64,000 bases of DNA, taken from the NCBI RefSeq assembly GCF_003584105.1, contig NZ_QXFO01000024.1, forward strand, positions 239,917 to 303,916. Direction: 5' to 3'. This document shows positions 63,345 through 64,000 of this stretch, piece after piece; the first letter of the stretch is position 1, and each line of letters begins with the position of its first letter. The notes under the pieces are model-generated. The model saw only the letters and a list, made by a program, of their open reading frames with translations, ran no database searches and had not been told where the DNA came from. The translations under genes were made by a program, and so were the position numbers. The stretch is from Flagellimonas taeanensis (GTDB lineage: Bacteria > Bacteroidota > Bacteroidia > Flavobacteriales > Flavobacteriaceae).

Positions 63345-64000
63345 ATGAAAAAGAGCATTTTAGCTTTATTCTTTCTTCTATTTACCGGAATTGCCCTTTC
63401 GCAGACCACAGTCACCCTACAAGACCAATGTAATTGCGAGGTCTTGAAAGGAACAGCCGTATCCAGTCCTGGAGCGACTACTCCATCTGGTGCCGATACA
63501 GGAGATATTTATGTGAATACCAATACAGGCACCATTTACTTCTGGGATGGTAATTCGTGGGAACTTACCTCATCCGATACCAATACAGTCAATGATAGAA
63601 TTGAGGTTGTTGGAACGGATTTAGTAATAACTGACTCTGACAATAATACAATTTCAATTCCTTTATCAGAAGTGGCAGCTGGAGGTGCTGTAGGCCCACA
63701 GGGTCCACAGGGCGACCCCGGAGACAAGGGGGAGACTGGTGACAAGGGATTGACCGGAGACAAAGGCCCACAGGGCGACCCCGGTATCCAAGGTCCACAG
63801 GGTCCACAGGGCGACCCCGGAGACAAGGGAGAGACAGGAGATAAAGGTTTTACCGGTGACAAAGGCCCACAGGGCGACCCCGGTATCCAAGGTCCACAGG
63901 GTCCACAAGGTGACCCCGGTGACAAGGGGGAGACGGGAGATAAAGGTTTGACCGGTGACAAGGGTCCACAAGGAGACCCCGGTATCCAAGGCCCGCAAGG
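63345..64000 (+). CDS. secreted collagen-like Gly-X-Y repeat protein (3' end outside window)
   Basis: The frame is open from the ATG at 63345 to the window end, 218 residues visible. A signal peptide [20 protein letters not shown] comes first. Residues 21-115 form an N-terminal region with [21 protein letters not shown], common in front of repeat domains of flavobacterial surface proteins. From residue 117 (63693) it is strictly Gly-[21 protein letters not shown] and so on, in an exact 33-residue (99-bp) period with three full copies and the start of a fourth at 63990. It would form a collagen-like triple helix, probably a stalk. The C-terminus, and hence anchoring, is not visible. Confidence 0.9.
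   Translation, partial: MKKSILALFFLLFTGIALSQTTVTLQDQCNCEVLKGTAVSSPGATTPSGADTGDIYVNTNTGTIYFWDGNSWELTSSDTNTVNDRIEVVGTDLVITDSDNNTISIPLSEVAAGGAVGPQGPQGDPGDKGETGDKGLTGDKGPQGDPGIQGPQGPQGDPGDKGETGDKGFTGDKGPQGDPGIQGPQGPQGDPGDKGETGDKGLTGDKGPQGDPGIQGPQ
63693..64000 (+). repeat. 99-bp collagen-like tandem repeats
   Basis: Copies start at 63693, 63792, 63891 and 63990, each in phase (33 residues). Differences between copies are mainly synonymous, with one Leu/Phe exchange in the GLTGDKG/GFTGDKG unit. Confidence 0.93.

Noticed and set aside
63536..63961. Antisense proline/serine-rich frames opposite the collagen-like gene
   Set aside because: They arise from the 99-bp Gly-X-Y repeats read on the other strand.

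Overview
The window reads as a chromosomal segment of a marine-type member of the Flavobacteriaceae (Bacteroidota). The signs are a type IX secretion (T9SS) type B C-terminal sorting domain, a PorP/SprF protein, DUF2851 and DUF3467 families, promoters of the TTG-N17-21-TAnnTTTG type, and almost no Shine-Dalgarno sequences, with rpsU as a conspicuous exception. I infer a Muricauda/Flagellimonas-like genus from general protein character only; the genus is not proven here. There is no rRNA operon, CRISPR array, prophage or insertion sequence. Most of the window is housekeeping DNA.

Layout. 1-1.7 kb: 3' end of a sugar-nucleotidyltransferase gene and a sterol desaturase-like hydroxylase. 1.7-6.4 kb (minus): operon rsfS-ftsH-LUD-cdsA-psd-ACBP, covering ribosome silencing, membrane proteolysis and phospholipid synthesis. 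6.5-13 kb: birA, an SRPBCC protein, pyrE and a NUDIX gene with divergent starts 7 bp apart, an M14 peptidase lipoprotein, and a PAS histidine kinase overlapping a single-domain response regulator. 13.2-20.8 kb: coaD, ddl, a PASTA protein, an RluD-like pseudouridine synthase, yaaA, ppc and a uracil-DNA-glycosylase-superfamily protein. 21-29.7 kb (minus): an M20 peptidase and the complete trpEGDCFBA operon, headed by an unannotated 18-residue leader peptide with three consecutive Trp codons and an intrinsic terminator. The trp intergenic spaces hold dispersed palindromic repeats, and one repeat sits in frame inside trpF. 29.8-31.6 kb: a MarR-nitroreductase-YceI unit with a 16-bp operator in its promoter. 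31.7-34.8 kb: two thioredoxin-fold proteins, a rhodanese, DUF2851 and PspC. 35-40.7 kb: an alanine/sodium symporter with a lipoyl-like insertion, a helix-hairpin-helix protein, an acyl-CoA dehydrogenase, rpsU, a xer recombinase and hpf. 40.8-54.4 kb: tRNA-Thr, Tyr, Gly and Thr, tuf, tRNA-Trp, secE, nusG, rplKAJL, rpoBC and DUF3467, i.e. the core gene-expression cluster. 54.4-56 kb (minus): prfC. 56.4-62.8 kb: a three-gene surface module consisting of a 1169-residue calcium-binding-repeat protein with a T9SS sorting domain, a PorP/SprF protein and an OmpA-family protein. 63.3 kb to the end: the 5' part of a secreted collagen-like Gly-X-Y protein that runs off the window.

The most interesting points are: (1) the trp attenuator, whose leader peptide appears to start at or next to the transcription start; (2) the palindromic element inserted in frame in TrpF; (3) the symporter with a secreted N-terminal domain and a lipoyl-like insertion; (4) the repeat architecture of the surface protein (14 exact 41-residue units in two families, then three 99-residue units); (5) the Shine-Dalgarno sequence of rpsU; and (6) a terminator hairpin that overlaps the tRNA promoter start region. 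I found no clearly new multi-gene system; the surface module and the regulatory architectures are the best candidates for novelty.
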